DNA of 21,873 nucleotides from Hypsibius dujardini (taxonomy: Eukaryota; Tardigrada; Eutardigrada; Parachela; Hypsibiidae). Under the pieces are notes generated by a model. It saw only the letters and a program-made list of their open reading frames with translations, searched no databases and had not been told where the DNA came from. Where the stretch lies: NCBI GenBank assembly GCA_001579985.1, contig LRSR01010520.1:1-21873 (forward strand), in the 5' to 3' direction. The translations under genes and the position numbers were made by a program. Positions 1-10,090 of the stretch are shown here, one piece after another. How positions within the stretch are numbered: the stretch's first letter is position 1; every line of letters starts with the position of its first letter.

Positions 1-1
1 C

Positions 2-32
<31 letters not shown>

Positions 33-89
33 TTATGAGTCTGTCTGTCTGCCCGTCTGTCTGTCTGTCTGTCTATGAGTCTGTCTGTT

Positions 90-122
<33 letters not shown>

Positions 123-180
123 ATGAGTCTGTCTGTCTGTCTGTCTGTCTGTCTACCTATCTGTCTGTCTACCTATCTGC
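1..180. repeat. CTGT tetranucleotide array at left edge
   Basis: Nearly continuous (CTGT)n, broken by TATGAGT and CTACCTAT variants, and cut by the window edge so its true length is unknown. Because 4 and 3 share no factor, CTGT reads as Leu-Ser-Val-Cys in all three frames and its complement as Asp-Arg-Gln-Thr, so the array is open in all six frames without being coding. Confidence 0.97.
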
Positions 181-871
181 CTCGTGACCGAAGTGTTGCA
201 AAAATTATCGGGGAACTGGAAATTTCCTATTCCTTCCAACCATTGCCTGAAACGAGAAAAACATAGTTTGGACCTGATTTCGCTCGACGGACCCGACGAC
301 GAAGGTGCCCAACCCTCGGTTAGAGTTGTGGTGGTTGTGTGGCGCGGCATGTCGACAGCGTGCCATTGCTGACCTATGGCCAGTCCGAACTATGCACGTC
401 GGGCCGAGTAAGCCAAAACACCGCGCGGGGAAGAAAAAAACTGAGTCACAGTCCAGAGTACGATGCGTTACCCAGACGATTGGAAAGTGTGAAAGCTCAT
501 TTCCGTAGCCGAAAAAAAAATGAATACTACAACTGAGAGTACCTCGGGATGATTCCGAGCAAATTTGCGCGAAACGTTGGTCAGAGCCGGGCAGATAAAT
601 TCCTATTTTGTGTACGGAATAGCGGGTCAGCTTTTTTTCTCTCTATTGCGAGGCTACACGTCTCTTGTTGTTGCATATTAAAAGCTGGGGATGTACCTAC
701 TTATAGTGCCTTGCAGTCATTTCAGTAAACCAACAGTCCGCAAAATCAGGCATGTGCTATTTAATAGAACAACTCACAATTTCTAGTCCTGCAATTTCTA
801 GTAGCGAAATTTTAAAAGTATCCATTATATCAATCAATGAACCTTTTCCCGGCGTATTTGAACGCTCCGAA

Positions 872-912
872 TGTGCAATGCACATCTAGCCGAAAGTGCA
901 ATGCACATCTAG
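872..912. repeat. tandem pair of a near-palindromic TGCAATGCACATCTAG element
   Basis: GTGCAATGCACATCTAG occurs at 873-889 and again at 896-912, 23 bp apart. The core TGTGCAATGCACA is a palindrome except for its centre base. A third copy of the 14-mer TGTGCAATGCACAT lies at 8256-8269, upstream of ERG28. Function unknown. Confidence 0.8.
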
Positions 913-1032
913 TACATTGTGTGTTGTATGTGCAGTTCTAGCAAATATTGTTTTGTTATCATTATCGTTATCCTTATCCTTATTTAGGTACGTAAATCTG
1001 TTGTGAACTTCACTTTTAAACGTATTATTTGT

Positions 1033-1090
1033 TCTCTATTTTATATTTTTTATATCTCTATTTTATATTTTTTATATCTCTATTTTATAT
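1033..1090. repeat. 22-bp AT-rich tandem repeat, about 2.5 copies
   Basis: TCTCTATTTTATATTTTTTATA starts at 1033 and again at 1055 and 1077, giving an exact 22-bp period. It lies in AT-rich intergenic DNA and has no coding sense. Confidence 0.85.
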
Positions 1091-1828
1091 GCGTCGAGAT
1101 GCACCCGTAGTTTTCTCTGATCGACCCATTCTCCAATTCACTATATATTTAAATATATATATCACAGATAAAAATATTTATATATACGATGCATTACACA
1201 TACCTCATTTCAATTCTTCTAAATGGCTTTCATTCTGTCACGTGCAAAAAAAATGTCTTTTTAGGTATCGAAGCTTCTATATTATATTGTCTTGTGCAAG
1301 CCGATTATCGTTACTATATTAGTTTTAGTTACATTTTCATTTATTAGACGTTCTGTGCCGAGGGGGAGAATGGGGATTTATTGGTATTTATGCAAACTGC
1401 CTGAATATTTAACATAATTTGGAGCTACAGAGAATTTATATACTTATAAAAAAAATTTCTATTTTCCATTTAAAATATTTCTCTCTGTCTGTATCGCTGA
1501 AATTGACTTGCAACGATAAATAATTGACTTGAAAGTAAATCTCATAACCGTTATTTTGTTTCATTTATTCGGAATTACAGCTCTCCACTCGAAACGTCGA
1601 AGCCCTTCTTCACTCGCTGCACTTCACACAGACACACGCTCCAGTTTACGAACTGTTTTGTTTTCGAACGGTTACTGCACCGGAAATTACGTCTTTGGAC
1701 TCTGATTTTCACTTCCTCACAGACATCGCAATGAGCAGACTTTGATTCGCCTTTCACCTATTCAGAAGTACAAAAACTCCAGGCAAGCAACTCTCTCTCT
1801 CTGTCTCTCTGTTTCGGAACGATAATGC

Positions 1829-2160
1829 CTTTATTATTATTATTATTATTAGTACTATTATTATTATAAACTATAATATTATTTTATTAATATTATTAGT
1901 AATATTATTATTATTATTATCAGTTGTAATATTATTTTATCATTATTATTATTATCAGTTGTATTATTTTTATTATTATTATTGTTATTATCAATTATAA
2001 TATTATTTTATTATTAGTAGTATTATTATTGTTATGAATTTAAATATTATTTTGTTATTATCATTATTATTATTGTTATCAATTATTATATTATTTTATT
2101 ATTATCATTGTTATTATTATCAATTGTAGTAATATTTTGTTATTATTATTATTATTATTA
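1829..2160. repeat. ATT/TTA trinucleotide array
   Basis: About 330 bp of imperfect (ATT)n, with recurring interruptions such as ATCAGTTGTAATATTATTTT and ATCAATTATAATATT at roughly 50-60 bp spacing. This suggests a higher-order unit built on the trinucleotide. AT-rich intergenic DNA. Confidence 0.92.
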
Positions 2161-2543
2161 ATGCACAGTTAAGCCCCGTGCTCGCCAGTTTTTGGCTTTT
2201 GTCGATGGATGTCCAATAATATATTATTAAATGACAATTCAATTTTTTTCTGACTAACTTAATTAGAGTGCCATAATATTATTTTAAATATATTATATTA
2301 CGAAATTTCATTAAACTAAGACACGACACTTTTATTTGTGACATAATAATAATAATTTATTCATATCCAGCGTAGTAAATAATTTTTTTTCAGCACTCGG
2401 CTAGTGAGAAATTATAAAATATATTACCGCACGTAAAAGAGTAGCAAAAATCTCGAATGCCATAAATAAATCGAAAAATATAAATATAATACATACATTG
2501 TGCAGATACAGGGTACCGGCAGTACTAATCTAGAATATTCCCA

Positions 2544-2790
2544 GTGTGAATCAACCCATCCACCTACCCAGCCACGCACTCACCCACCCAGCCATGCACC
2601 CACCCAGCCACGCACCCATCCACCCAGCCACCCAGCCACGCACCCACCCAGCCACGCACCCATCCACCCAGCCACGCAACCACCCAGCCACGCACCCATC
2701 CACCCAGCCACGCAACCACCCACCCAGCCATCCAGCCACGCTTCCAGCCATCCAGACACGCAATCACCCACCCACACACCCAGCCAATCA
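2544..2790. repeat. CANC tetranucleotide array (CACC/CAGC/CACG/CATC)
   Basis: About 245 bp made of 4-bp words beginning CA and ending C, arranged in longer words such as CACCCAGCCACGCACCCATC. The 4-bp register explains the open frames on both strands: Thr-His-Pro-Pro and Ser-His-Ala-Pro peptides on plus, Gly-Trp-Val-Ala peptides on minus. No start context, splice site or codon bias supports a protein. Confidence 0.93.
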
Positions 2791-3269
2791 AATGAACTAT
2801 GGAGTGGACTGCCGGTCAGTATTCCAGTGTTCCGGATGATACGAATGACTCATCAAAATCCGCTTCGCAAGGAGTATTGCCTTAATATAATGATTTAACC
2901 TTGATAATCCCGCCGTGGCGTGAGAAAAAAAGATTAACACGTCAAACCGGACTGCATGAATGACCCCGTCCTTAAAATAATTTTACGTCCCAAACTTAAT
3001 TTTCGTCATCCATTTGATGAAAAATAGTTGTTGTATAGTTATGTAGGACAGGAGTAAAAGTGTTAAGTAATACCAACGATATCTAACATCGACGGGGGTG
3101 TCCTAATTAAAAGCTTTTGCCTTGGGCGTAAATAGACCTCTGGTCAAAACAGTTCCGTAGTTGCCTTGCCTGACTAGCAGCTGTCTATTTCGTGAGTGAG
3201 TCGCCGCCCAGTCCGAAGTTTAGTGGCTGGATGCCACTGAACTTTGCCCTCGCCTCTTCACTGCGGCCT

Positions 3270-3430
3270 GCCGACCAATCACGCTCTCCCAGCCAATCGG
3301 AAATTACCGGCACGCTGCTGATTGGTCGGCCGGCCGGGTTGCAGCCAGTCCGGCGAGGGGTGAGCATATGGTCAGTTTGCATACCTGCTGCGCACTGTAT
3401 AAAAATGCCAGCGGCAGTCCGCAGCATCAA
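3270..3430 (+). promoter_or_regulatory. perilipin promoter: three CCAAT boxes and a TATA box
   Basis: TATAAAAA lies at 3398-3405, so transcription should start near 3428 (CATCAA). Upstream are CCAAT at 3275-3279 and 3293-3297 and the reverse ATTGG at 3321-3325, the core bound by NF-Y in animals. The outer boxes are arms of a perfect 12-bp inverted repeat, GCCGACCAATCA at 3270-3281 and TGATTGGTCGGC at 3319-3330. The spacing fits a focused RNA polymerase II promoter reading right into the perilipin leader. Confidence 0.75.
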
Positions 3431-3625
3431 CACCCGCAATCACACACAGTTCATTCTCCTTCCTTCTACCCTACTCCGCCGCGCGGCTTTCGAACTGTAA
3501 TCCAGTTTTTTTATCAAACGGGACGCCTAATTTTTGCCCCATTGATAATTTAGCCTCCCTCGTATTCATTCATCCATCGAGGTCAGGAGCGGTTTATCGT
3601 GTCGTCCACTTCCCGGTTCCGGCAG
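3428..3625 (+). other. perilipin non-coding first exon (5' UTR)
   Basis: Predicted from the TATA box to the donor CAG|GTTAGT at 3626. The 198-nt leader contains no ATG, and neither do bases 3941-3965 after the intron, so the ATG at 3966 is the first in the predicted mRNA. Intron 1 (3626-3940) ends in a strong pyrimidine tract and TCTCCAG. The exact start is inferred. Confidence 0.6.
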
Positions 3626-3644
3626 GTTAGTATACGAATCGGTT

Positions 3645-3884
3645 GCTTGATTGTTGATTGGCTTGATTTGTCTACGAAATTTGACCCGTTTTTGGGTCGC
3701 CGTCCATTTTTCTGACGTTTCGTTTGACATTTTGCAACCTCACTCCGGTTTTACAGAAATTCCCCTGTGCATCGTTCGTTTTTGGGGCGCGATTTGAGGT
3801 GAGAACACAGTGAATAAATGTTCGGGTGATAGGAATTTGTAAAATTTTAACGTACGCTCTTTCGCTTGATTGTTGATTGCCTTG
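3645..3884. repeat. 21-bp direct repeat pair in perilipin intron 1
   Basis: GCTTGATTGTTGATTG followed by GCTTG at 3645-3665 recurs as the same 16-mer followed by CCTTG at 3864-3884, one mismatch in 21 and 219 bp apart. Both copies are inside intron 1, the second near its 3' end. Possibly an intronic duplication. Confidence 0.6.
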
Positions 3885-3965
3885 TTGACCTTGTTGATTT
3901 TTTTCTTGCTCCCCTCTCACCCGATTTTTCTTCTCTCCAGTTGCCACGGTCCCGATCACTCGCAC

Positions 3966-6900
3966 ATGTACCGGAGCAACCGTCTGTGCAACGAAATGCC
4001 CAGCTCCACCATGTCCGGCTACTCTGCGTCCTACATCCATAATCAAATCCCCGACTCGCCCTCCGGCTCCGGCTCCTTCCCCACGTCGTGCCCGTCGTCG
4101 TCCTCCTCATCCACGGTGCCGAACTTTCTGGAACGTCTTGGCGGGCTGCCGTTGGTGCGGGCTGCCGTGTCACGGATCCAGGAACTCTACGAGGGCACCA
4201 AGGAACGCCATGAACTGCTGCGCGGCGCCTTGGAACGCGGCGAGCACACTGTCAACTCCTCCTACTCGCGCGCAGCTGATATCGTCTCTCGCGTCGGACT
4301 CACTTCACCGCTGCGGAAATCTCGTACGTAACTCCCGTTAAAGAACGTGCATTTAAAACCAAAACCTTGTTTCTTCCTCATTTTTAATTTAAATTATTAT
4401 TTATTTTTATTTATTCATTCATTTATTTATTTGGTTAGTTTTATATTCGCATTGTTTCTTAAAAAGTGACGACTCTAGATTTAAAACCTTTTAGAAATAG
4501 TTTTGGAAGGACAGCCCAGAAATTGTCGCTTTTTTAGTTGCTTTATACTTATTAATTGCACTAAACAGCGTGATCTTTATTTTATTGCTAAATCAGAATT
4601 TTGGTTAATCGTGTTCAATGAACAGCGAAATTATTTTTTATTAAAGAAGCACGAGTCAAATTTTGATTAAATTAACGCATTTTAGCTTTTTTTTAGCTGT
4701 GTTAGCTTAAATAAAATCTAAATTAACTTTAATTTATTATTTCTGTTAAACAGTTGGAAGACACATTTTGTTCGCTGGATTAGAATGAATATAATTTTAT
4801 GAACGAATTTTTTTAGTTTTAATTAACGCATTTTTTGCTATTCTAATTTTGATGGACAGTTTTTCATCTTATTGATTTAATTTAATAGTGTCCAACCTTT
4901 GGTCACGCAGCCGGTGCGTGATACAGTCGTGTGTGTGTCGGAATTTCCGCTTGACCAGTGTCTCTCTTCTCTCACTCGTTCTCGATACAGTTGCGCCTGT
5001 GTGTGTCTCTTCTCTCACTCTCGTTCTCGATACAGTTGCGCCTGTGTGTGTCTCTTCTCTCACTCGTTCTCAATGCAGTTGCGCCTGTGTGTCTTTTCTC
5101 TCACTCATTCGCGATGGTCAGTTTGGACTTTGAGTTTGCCTTTTGAGCTCTTTCGAGAGATGAACAGCAGGCAGCTGCAGTCTGTGAGCTAAAGATAGCC
5201 GGAAAAGTGATTAGGGATGTCGCGGCGGCTGGTGTGTGTGTCGCTCCGTCTTTTGTGAGACTGATAGTGTGATGAAACGCTGCTTTTGTCTGTTTGCAGT
5301 GTCGATCGCCGACTCCTCTGCCTGCTTCGTCTTGGACAAGGTGGAGACCAAACTGCCCATCATCAGCAAGTCGCCGTACGAGGTAAGCAAGCGACTGGGG
5401 GTGTCTGAATGCTGTTATTTATTAATTTATTTATTTTTATTTATTTATTTTTATTTATTTTAATGTATTTTTATTTGATTAAATTAGTTAAATTAAATAT
5501 TTTTATTTAATGCTGCGGTGTGTTTGCTTCCTATTTCACTCTGTGCGAATGCCAAAATTATATCTAATTAACATATCGGCTTGAGCTAATTAGTTGCAAG
5601 TGAAATCGCATTAGTGGATTTTTACGAGTCAGCACGGTTGACCGCCAGTCAGATTTTTTAGCGACCTCTTTAACTGGAAATGCCGATAACCGGTCGTTCC
5701 GTTTTGGCCCTTTAGTTTTAAAGGAGTGTTTTTTTTCCGATTGTTATTTATATTTTATTTCCCGATCTTGCCCTTGACCTTGGATTCAACGGAAGATTGG
5801 TTGTTTGTGTGGGTGTGTTGTATTGGAGTGGTGTAATATATGTGCTTCCCCATTATCACGAAGCGCGCCGTTGTTTTCATCCGAGCGCTGTTGTTGTTGA
5901 CCCCTTGCAGATTAAGCTGATGATCGCCGATAAGTGGGAGGGAAAGATGGACCAAGTGACCGAAGCCAAGGAGACGGCAGCGCGCTTCTACGACGGCGGC
6001 AAGTCCTTCGGCACCCAGACCATCGACAGCGCCAAGGATCTGGCCACGTTGAAGGCCCAGGCCCTGCTCAAGACCCCCGTCGGCACCAAGGTCGGCGGAC
6101 TGGTGGACGGCGTCGTTGAGGGATCCCTCACGCTGGCCGACTCTGCGGTGGACCGTTTCCTGCCGGAAGGTACGGTGAAGTGTTCCCGATGCGCGAGGGC
6201 GCGTGCAGACAACCAACCAGGCAGACCGACAGCAAGGCAGTCTGGCAGACATTCAGGCACTCAAGTAGAATGTTAGATTCATAATCGAGCAAACGGACAG
6301 ACAAGTAGGCAGATGTCAGTCCAGTCACTCAGACATTGAGGCAGACAAACGAATAGGCAGGTAATCAATCCGACAGACATTTAGCGCCTTGACAGGCATG
6401 TTTGAATCATCAGGTAAGCTGGCAGACAGGATTGTCCTCGACTGTCTCGAGCAGTCAGACAGGCATACAAGCAGGCCGGTGTATTAACGTTTAAACAATC
6501 AGCCAATCAGCCAGACCAGCAATCCTCAAATTGTCAGACAAGCCAGACACACCAACAGTCAGACAGGCAAATAGTCTGGCACGACAGACAGTTAATTTAC
6601 CCGTCCGTCCGGCCAGCCGATCTGGTCTTCCAAGTTCACCGCGACCGGAAGCGTGGCGCGTGCCAAACGCGATTTTTGACCTTGATTTCTCCCTAAAGCA
6701 TTGATTGCATTCACAGCCGCCGGTCATTCACTCAAGAACGGCAACGGCAGTACCAACGGCAACGCCGCCCACTATTCCCACACCAACGGCACCACCAATG
6801 GCTACCCCTCCACCCTGGACCACGCCCGCAGCCTCTCCCGCAAGGTCAAACGTCGCGTCTCTGCCCGCTCTACCGACGTGGTGGACAGCCTCATGCAGCA

Positions 6901-7180
6901 CTCCACCGTTTCCAGCGTCGCCGCGGTGGCCCGGAAGAACATTGACCAGGGCCGCCAGGTGGTCAGCGGACTCTACAGCAACGTTGCCCACGTGACCGGC
7001 CGCGTGGTCGACCTGTGGTGCACCTCGGTGCTGTTGTTGCTGCCGAAACCGTTGCAGGCCAAGCTGACGCTGCTGATGGACGGACTGGTGGAGAAGATGG
7101 AGGACGTCGCAGCAGTCTACAGCAGTCGTCGGGGCTCCGCCGTGTCTCCCGGGTCCTCGGTGACAGATGGATCCAACTGA
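3966..7180 (+). CDS. PLIN: perilipin family (PAT) lipid-droplet protein
   Basis: Coding exons are 3966-4323, 5300-5382, 5911-6169 and 6717-7180, 387 aa with frame kept at every junction (split codons L120 and A234). Perilipins coat cytosolic lipid droplets and control lipase access to triacylglycerol. The PAT domain is visible at about residues 52-142: FLERLGGLPLVR, then TKERHELLRGALERGEHTV, then SIADSSACFVLDKVETKLPI, matching the vertebrate pattern of TKEKHPYLK followed by ACxxLDxxExKLPI. Residues 150-233 form amphipathic repeat-like helices (AKETAARFYDGGKSF, DSAKDLATLKAQ) of the kind that bind droplets. An Asn/Gly/Thr-rich linker (238-262) precedes a C-terminal helical part with a hydrophobic LWCTSVLLLLP at about 307. 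Length fits the family (about 350-440 aa). The in-frame ATGs at 3996 and 4011 have better start contexts and could also be used. Which animal paralogue it matches is unclear. Confidence 0.9.
4960..5115. repeat. 43-45 bp minisatellite in perilipin intron 2
   Basis: About 3.5 copies of a unit containing CTCGATACAGTTGCGCCTG, GTGTGTCTCTTC and TCTCACTCGTT. Equivalent points fall at 4984, 5029 and 5072. The unit is pyrimidine-rich on the sense strand and lies about 185 bp upstream of the exon-3 acceptor. It also opens short frames on both strands that are not coding. Confidence 0.85.
5410..5475. repeat. TTTA-rich low-complexity run in perilipin intron 3
   Basis: Repeated TTTATTTA/TTTTATTTA words just after the exon-3 donor (5383). 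A similar run lies at 4380-4440 just after the exon-2 donor. Simple sequence. Confidence 0.8.
6195..6600. repeat. degenerate CAGA/CAGG array in perilipin intron 4
   Basis: Scattered, decayed CAGACAGG-type words (GGCAGACAG, AGTCAGACAG, CAGCCAGAC) fill most of intron 4 (6170-6716). On the perilipin sense strand the array reads CAGA. It is much more diverged than the arrays at 11.4, 14.7 and 15.5 kb, so probably older. Confidence 0.8.
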
Positions 7181-8540
7181 AGGGTTGCCTGTGGGTTTCC
7201 TGCAAGGGGATCGGCGGATCTATTCGTCGGTAATTTCAATGGATAGCATGTGTGTTTGTGTGTATGCGGAAGGGAAGAAGCGACCGGAAGTGTCTGCCAA
7301 TTGGTGGCGCCACATGGAGGTTTTCCCTTGTTTCCTCTTTCTCTCTGTTTTTTTACACCCTTTTTTTTCCCGCAGGCATGCCTGTGTGTAGGCTGATTCG
7401 ACGCTCAAATTTTGTGTTCTATTTGTGTGTAGTGTTTCTGTATTAACATTTTCCCGCTATACCTTCATAATTGTTTGGCTGATACATGCGCCTCCTTCAT
7501 CGAGCGACCAACTGAGATTCTGATTTGATACATACCCGGCCTAGTGTTTTCTTTCTCTTCTTTCTTCCCTATGCATTGTATACATTTCCAGTTTTTTCAT
7601 CCCATTTTGCTTGCCAAGACTGTTCATCTGTATCATACGCTAGCTGCTGCGGATTTGAGACTGTCTTTTTATGAGTGCGTGCGCTGTACTTCGTGGCGAT
7701 TTTCTGTGTGTGCATTGGCAGTATTTTCAATAGCAATTTCCGTGGAATTTTATATCGATCCCTTGGGAAAGAGTAATCTTGCTCGTTCAAAAAAGTGAAA
7801 ATGCCTACCAAGTCTTGGGAGACAAACAGTTGAGGAAGACTGAAAAATAACTACTGCACAATCAATCAATCAATCTATCAGAGAAATATGCAATGATTTC
7901 AAGTAAGAAATTTGACTTTGAACTCCATTTCAATAAGAATGTAAAACTTGCTTCCTTTTTTGCCGCAGTGTATTAGAAGCTCACAGAACTAATTCTCAGG
8001 TTAGAAACATTTATAGGAAACTTGCGTTACCCTTTGAACTAGGCTCTGGAAACAGAAACAGAGGAACCTTTTGCCCTTTGACCGGCGACTCTTTTTTCGG
8101 GATCGGCTGACGGGTCTGTGTCCGGGTCCAAATTGCCCGTTCTCTCAGTCGCAGCGAGTTTACCGATGCGTCAACACGAGCGGGAGCAGTCCAGTCTGAA
8201 TGTCTCCCGCCTGCCTGTGTATTGCGCACGGAAGAACTGCGCGTGTGCACACCCTTGTGCAATGCACATTACTGCAAAATGGTTGCGCATTCTCTGTAAC
8301 GCACAGTATTTCTGTTTACGCATTGTGTGAATAAAAAAATGGTTAGCTCTGGTCAAGCACAAAACCCTCCGAAACTTCCGAACTCTACGCTTTTTCGAAC
8401 TCCCTTTGGCAATTGAAATTCGGTAAACAATTTCGCGTTAGCTTCAGCCATTAATTCCCTTATTATCGCACTGCCACTGCCCCACTTATCGATTTTTCTT
8501 CGACCCCGTTTTAAGCCGTTAACGCACAATTTGCCTGGAC
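7181..8540. other. perilipin 3' UTR and intergenic region
   Basis: No further coding exon is recognised. The only canonical AATAAA on the plus strand is at 8330-8335, about 1.15 kb past the stop, so the perilipin 3' UTR could be long or use a variant signal. 7858-7878 holds an AATC run. TGTGCAATGCACAT at 8256-8269 repeats the element at 872-912. Confidence 0.5.
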
Positions 8541-8559
8541 CAAAAATTATTCACAGTGA

Positions 8560-8601
8560 ACCACCGGACTGTTTTCCCGCTCGCGACGTTCGTAGAAATC
8601 G
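8560..8601 (+). other. probable non-coding first exon of ERG28
   Basis: A good donor (TCG|GTAAGC) at 8602 and a good acceptor (CCCTACAG) ending at 8999 sit upstream of the ERG28 start, implying a leader exon spliced to 9000 over an intron of about 0.4 kb. No TATA box is seen upstream, so the 5' boundary is a guess. Confidence 0.4.
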
Positions 8602-9008
8602 GTAAGCTAGCGTAAATGATTTTGTTTTTGGCTGGCTGGAATGGAGTGGAGCAAGAAAGTTTCGGGCCAAAACCGCGACGGCGTCCTGAAAGCAGTTGTC
8701 GCTGTGGGTCCCCGTCGATTCCACTCTGAAAAGTGCCCGAAATCTCTCCCGGGGTTTGAAAATTAGATTCCCCATTGAATTTTGTATTTAGAGTCTGGGA
8801 CGGGCTGGAAATACGTGCTAGAGGAGAAGACTGCGGATTTTTTTGTAGGCGGTTGTGGGATTTTCGCTTTTAAAACAGCTGTTTTCTATTGCACCCATTC
8901 GCCCAGCCCAGTGTTCAGGGGCCCATATTAAATGGGCGGTGCGCGCCACCTATCGGATTTCTACGTCACTATTGAAAGAAGTCTTGTTTTGCCCTACAGA
9001 TTTCACAA

Positions 9009-9569
9009 ATGGAGGAAAGACGGCCAGCCTCGAAGAAACCGAAGGAAGGCAGCAATCCACCAGCAGCAACGCCGAAGAAAAGGATCTCCGCCACGCCTGG
9101 CAGCACCTTCCTCAACTTCCTCCGCGGTTGGATCGCCCTGGTGGGGATGATGGCCCTCGCCAATACCCTCCAGTGCTTCGTCAAACCGGACTTTGTCTGG
9201 GAGAAGCTGTACAACGTCAAGGGGAGCGGCGCGACGCCTCTGGCCGCTCGCACCTACGGAATGTGGACCTTGCTGGCGGCGATGGTCCGTTTCACCTATT
9301 CCGTCAACATCCACAACTGGGAGCTCTTCCTCGTCACCCTGTCGACGTTCCTCATCGCCTTCGGGCATTTCGTGAGCGAGATGCTCGTCTTCCGCAGCGG
9401 ACTCTTCGACATCGGAATGCTCAGTCCGATCCTGGTCAGCGGGCTCTCCGTCATCATGATGCTCGTCGCGGTGCCTTTAATATGGCCACGTAGCGCCACT
9501 CGTGGCGAGGATGTGGACTTGAAGCAGTTTCCCTTTCCGAAGCTGGTAAAGAAACCAGTGAAGGATTAG
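9009..9569 (+). CDS. ERG28: ERG28 homologue (ER membrane sterol-biosynthesis scaffold)
   Basis: The 186-aa product is encoded in one uninterrupted exon that begins after an acceptor at 8999. ERG28 is a small ER membrane protein that tethers the C-4 demethylation enzymes in yeast. Family signatures are plain: FLNFLRGWIALVGMMALANT (34-53), WEKLY, then LAARTYGMWTLLAAMVR (78-94), VNIHNWELFLVTL and FLIAFGHFVSEMLVF (114-128). Four hydrophobic segments are visible at about 38-55, 83-98, 106-126 and 137-158. Human ERG28 is about 140 aa; this one adds a basic, Pro/Lys-rich N-terminus of about 33 residues and a longer charged C-terminus. A later start at M47 or M48 would remove part of the first membrane segment, so M1 is preferred. 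Many protostomes cannot make sterols yet keep this gene, and C. elegans ERG-28 promotes trafficking of the SLO-1 potassium channel, so the role here may not be sterol synthesis. Confidence 0.95.
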   Translation: MEERRPASKKPKEGSNPPAATPKKRISATPGSTFLNFLRGWIALVGMMALANTLQCFVKPDFVWEKLYNVKGSGATPLAARTYGMWTLLAAMVRFTYSVNIHNWELFLVTLSTFLIAFGHFVSEMLVFRSGLFDIGMLSPILVSGLSVIMMLVAVPLIWPRSATRGEDVDLKQFPFPKLVKKPVKD

Positions 9570-9619
9570 TAACAGCCGGTTGGGAAGAGAGTGAGGACGA
9601 AATCGGTCGTCCCGTGACG

Positions 9620-9638
9620 TCGATATTAACTATATCGA
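9620..9638 (+). other. small inverted repeat downstream of ERG28
   Basis: TCGATAT, five bases, then ATATCGA, a perfect 7-bp stem 50 bp past the ERG28 stop. It could form a hairpin in the 3' UTR. No AATAAA is seen before the array that starts near 9797. Function unknown. Confidence 0.35.
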
Positions 9639-9796
9639 GGTGGTTCGCTTGGTGACTGTGATTACATGTGCGAAAGTTTTTGTGTTGTAGTTAGTTACTC
9701 TCACTATGGTTCTCTACTCCCAATTCATTTTCGTTCTGGTTTGGGAGATCACGGAGAGAGAAAGTAAGCAAAAGCGAACAAAAGTTGTGATCCGCC

Positions 9797-10090
9797 TTGC
9801 CCATAGACAGACAGATAGAAAGACAGACAAGTAGGCAGACAGATAGGCAGACACAAAGGCAAGTAGACAGACAAGTTACTAGACAGACAGGTAGACTGGC
9901 AGACAGGAAGGCAGGCAGGCTGGTTGACAGGCCGAAAGACAGACGTATCGGCGGGCATGCAGACAGACTGATAGGCACGCCGGCTGGGAGACAGACAAAG
10001 ATGGATAGGCCGGCACATAGAGAGACGGACAGACAAACAAACAGGCAAGTACCTAAACTGATAAAGAACGTTAAGAGACAAAACCCATCA
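9797..10090. repeat. degenerate CAGA array
   Basis: About 290 bp of AGACAGAC words with many GGCAGGCA, AGGCCG and GTAGGCAG variants, mostly in 4-bp steps. It is open in frames on both strands for the usual 4-bp reason. Confidence 0.93.

Larger units (their letters stand above)
181..3269. other. intergenic region without a recognised gene
   Basis: No open frame here resembles a known protein, and none has splice sites that join it to another. 181-560 is of average composition; a 62-codon frame starting at 184 looks like chance. 560-2500 is AT-rich, with a CT run near 1790-1811 and several poly-A/T stretches. 2790-3269 carries no recognisable element and leads into the perilipin promoter. The named repeats in this stretch are listed separately. 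Confidence 0.7.

Noticed and set aside
75-266. Cys/Leu/Ser/Val-rich frames over CTGT arrays (also 9.7-10.1, 11.1-11.8, 15.3-15.7, 17.1-17.4, 19.2-19.6 and 20.4-21.0 kb)
   Set aside because: CTGT has a 4-bp period and no stop in any frame, so long LSVC or DRQT frames appear automatically on both strands. No start context, splicing or conservation supports them.
2500-2898. Pro/Thr/His-rich 132-codon frame and its minus-strand Gly/Trp-rich counterparts
   Set aside because: They are translations of the CANC tetranucleotide array; several frames on both strands are open at once.
3672-4173. Minus-strand frames opposite perilipin exon 2
   Set aside because: Shadow of the GC-rich exon; no motif, and the plus frame is conserved.
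5755-6252. 165-codon minus-strand frame over perilipin exon 4
   Set aside because: The plus strand carries the conserved perilipin sequence with correct splice phase; the minus frame is its shadow.
8855-9493. 212-codon plus-strand frame overlapping ERG28
   Set aside because: It is the +1 shadow of ERG28 and runs through the predicted intron; only the ERG28 frame shows family motifs and membrane segments.
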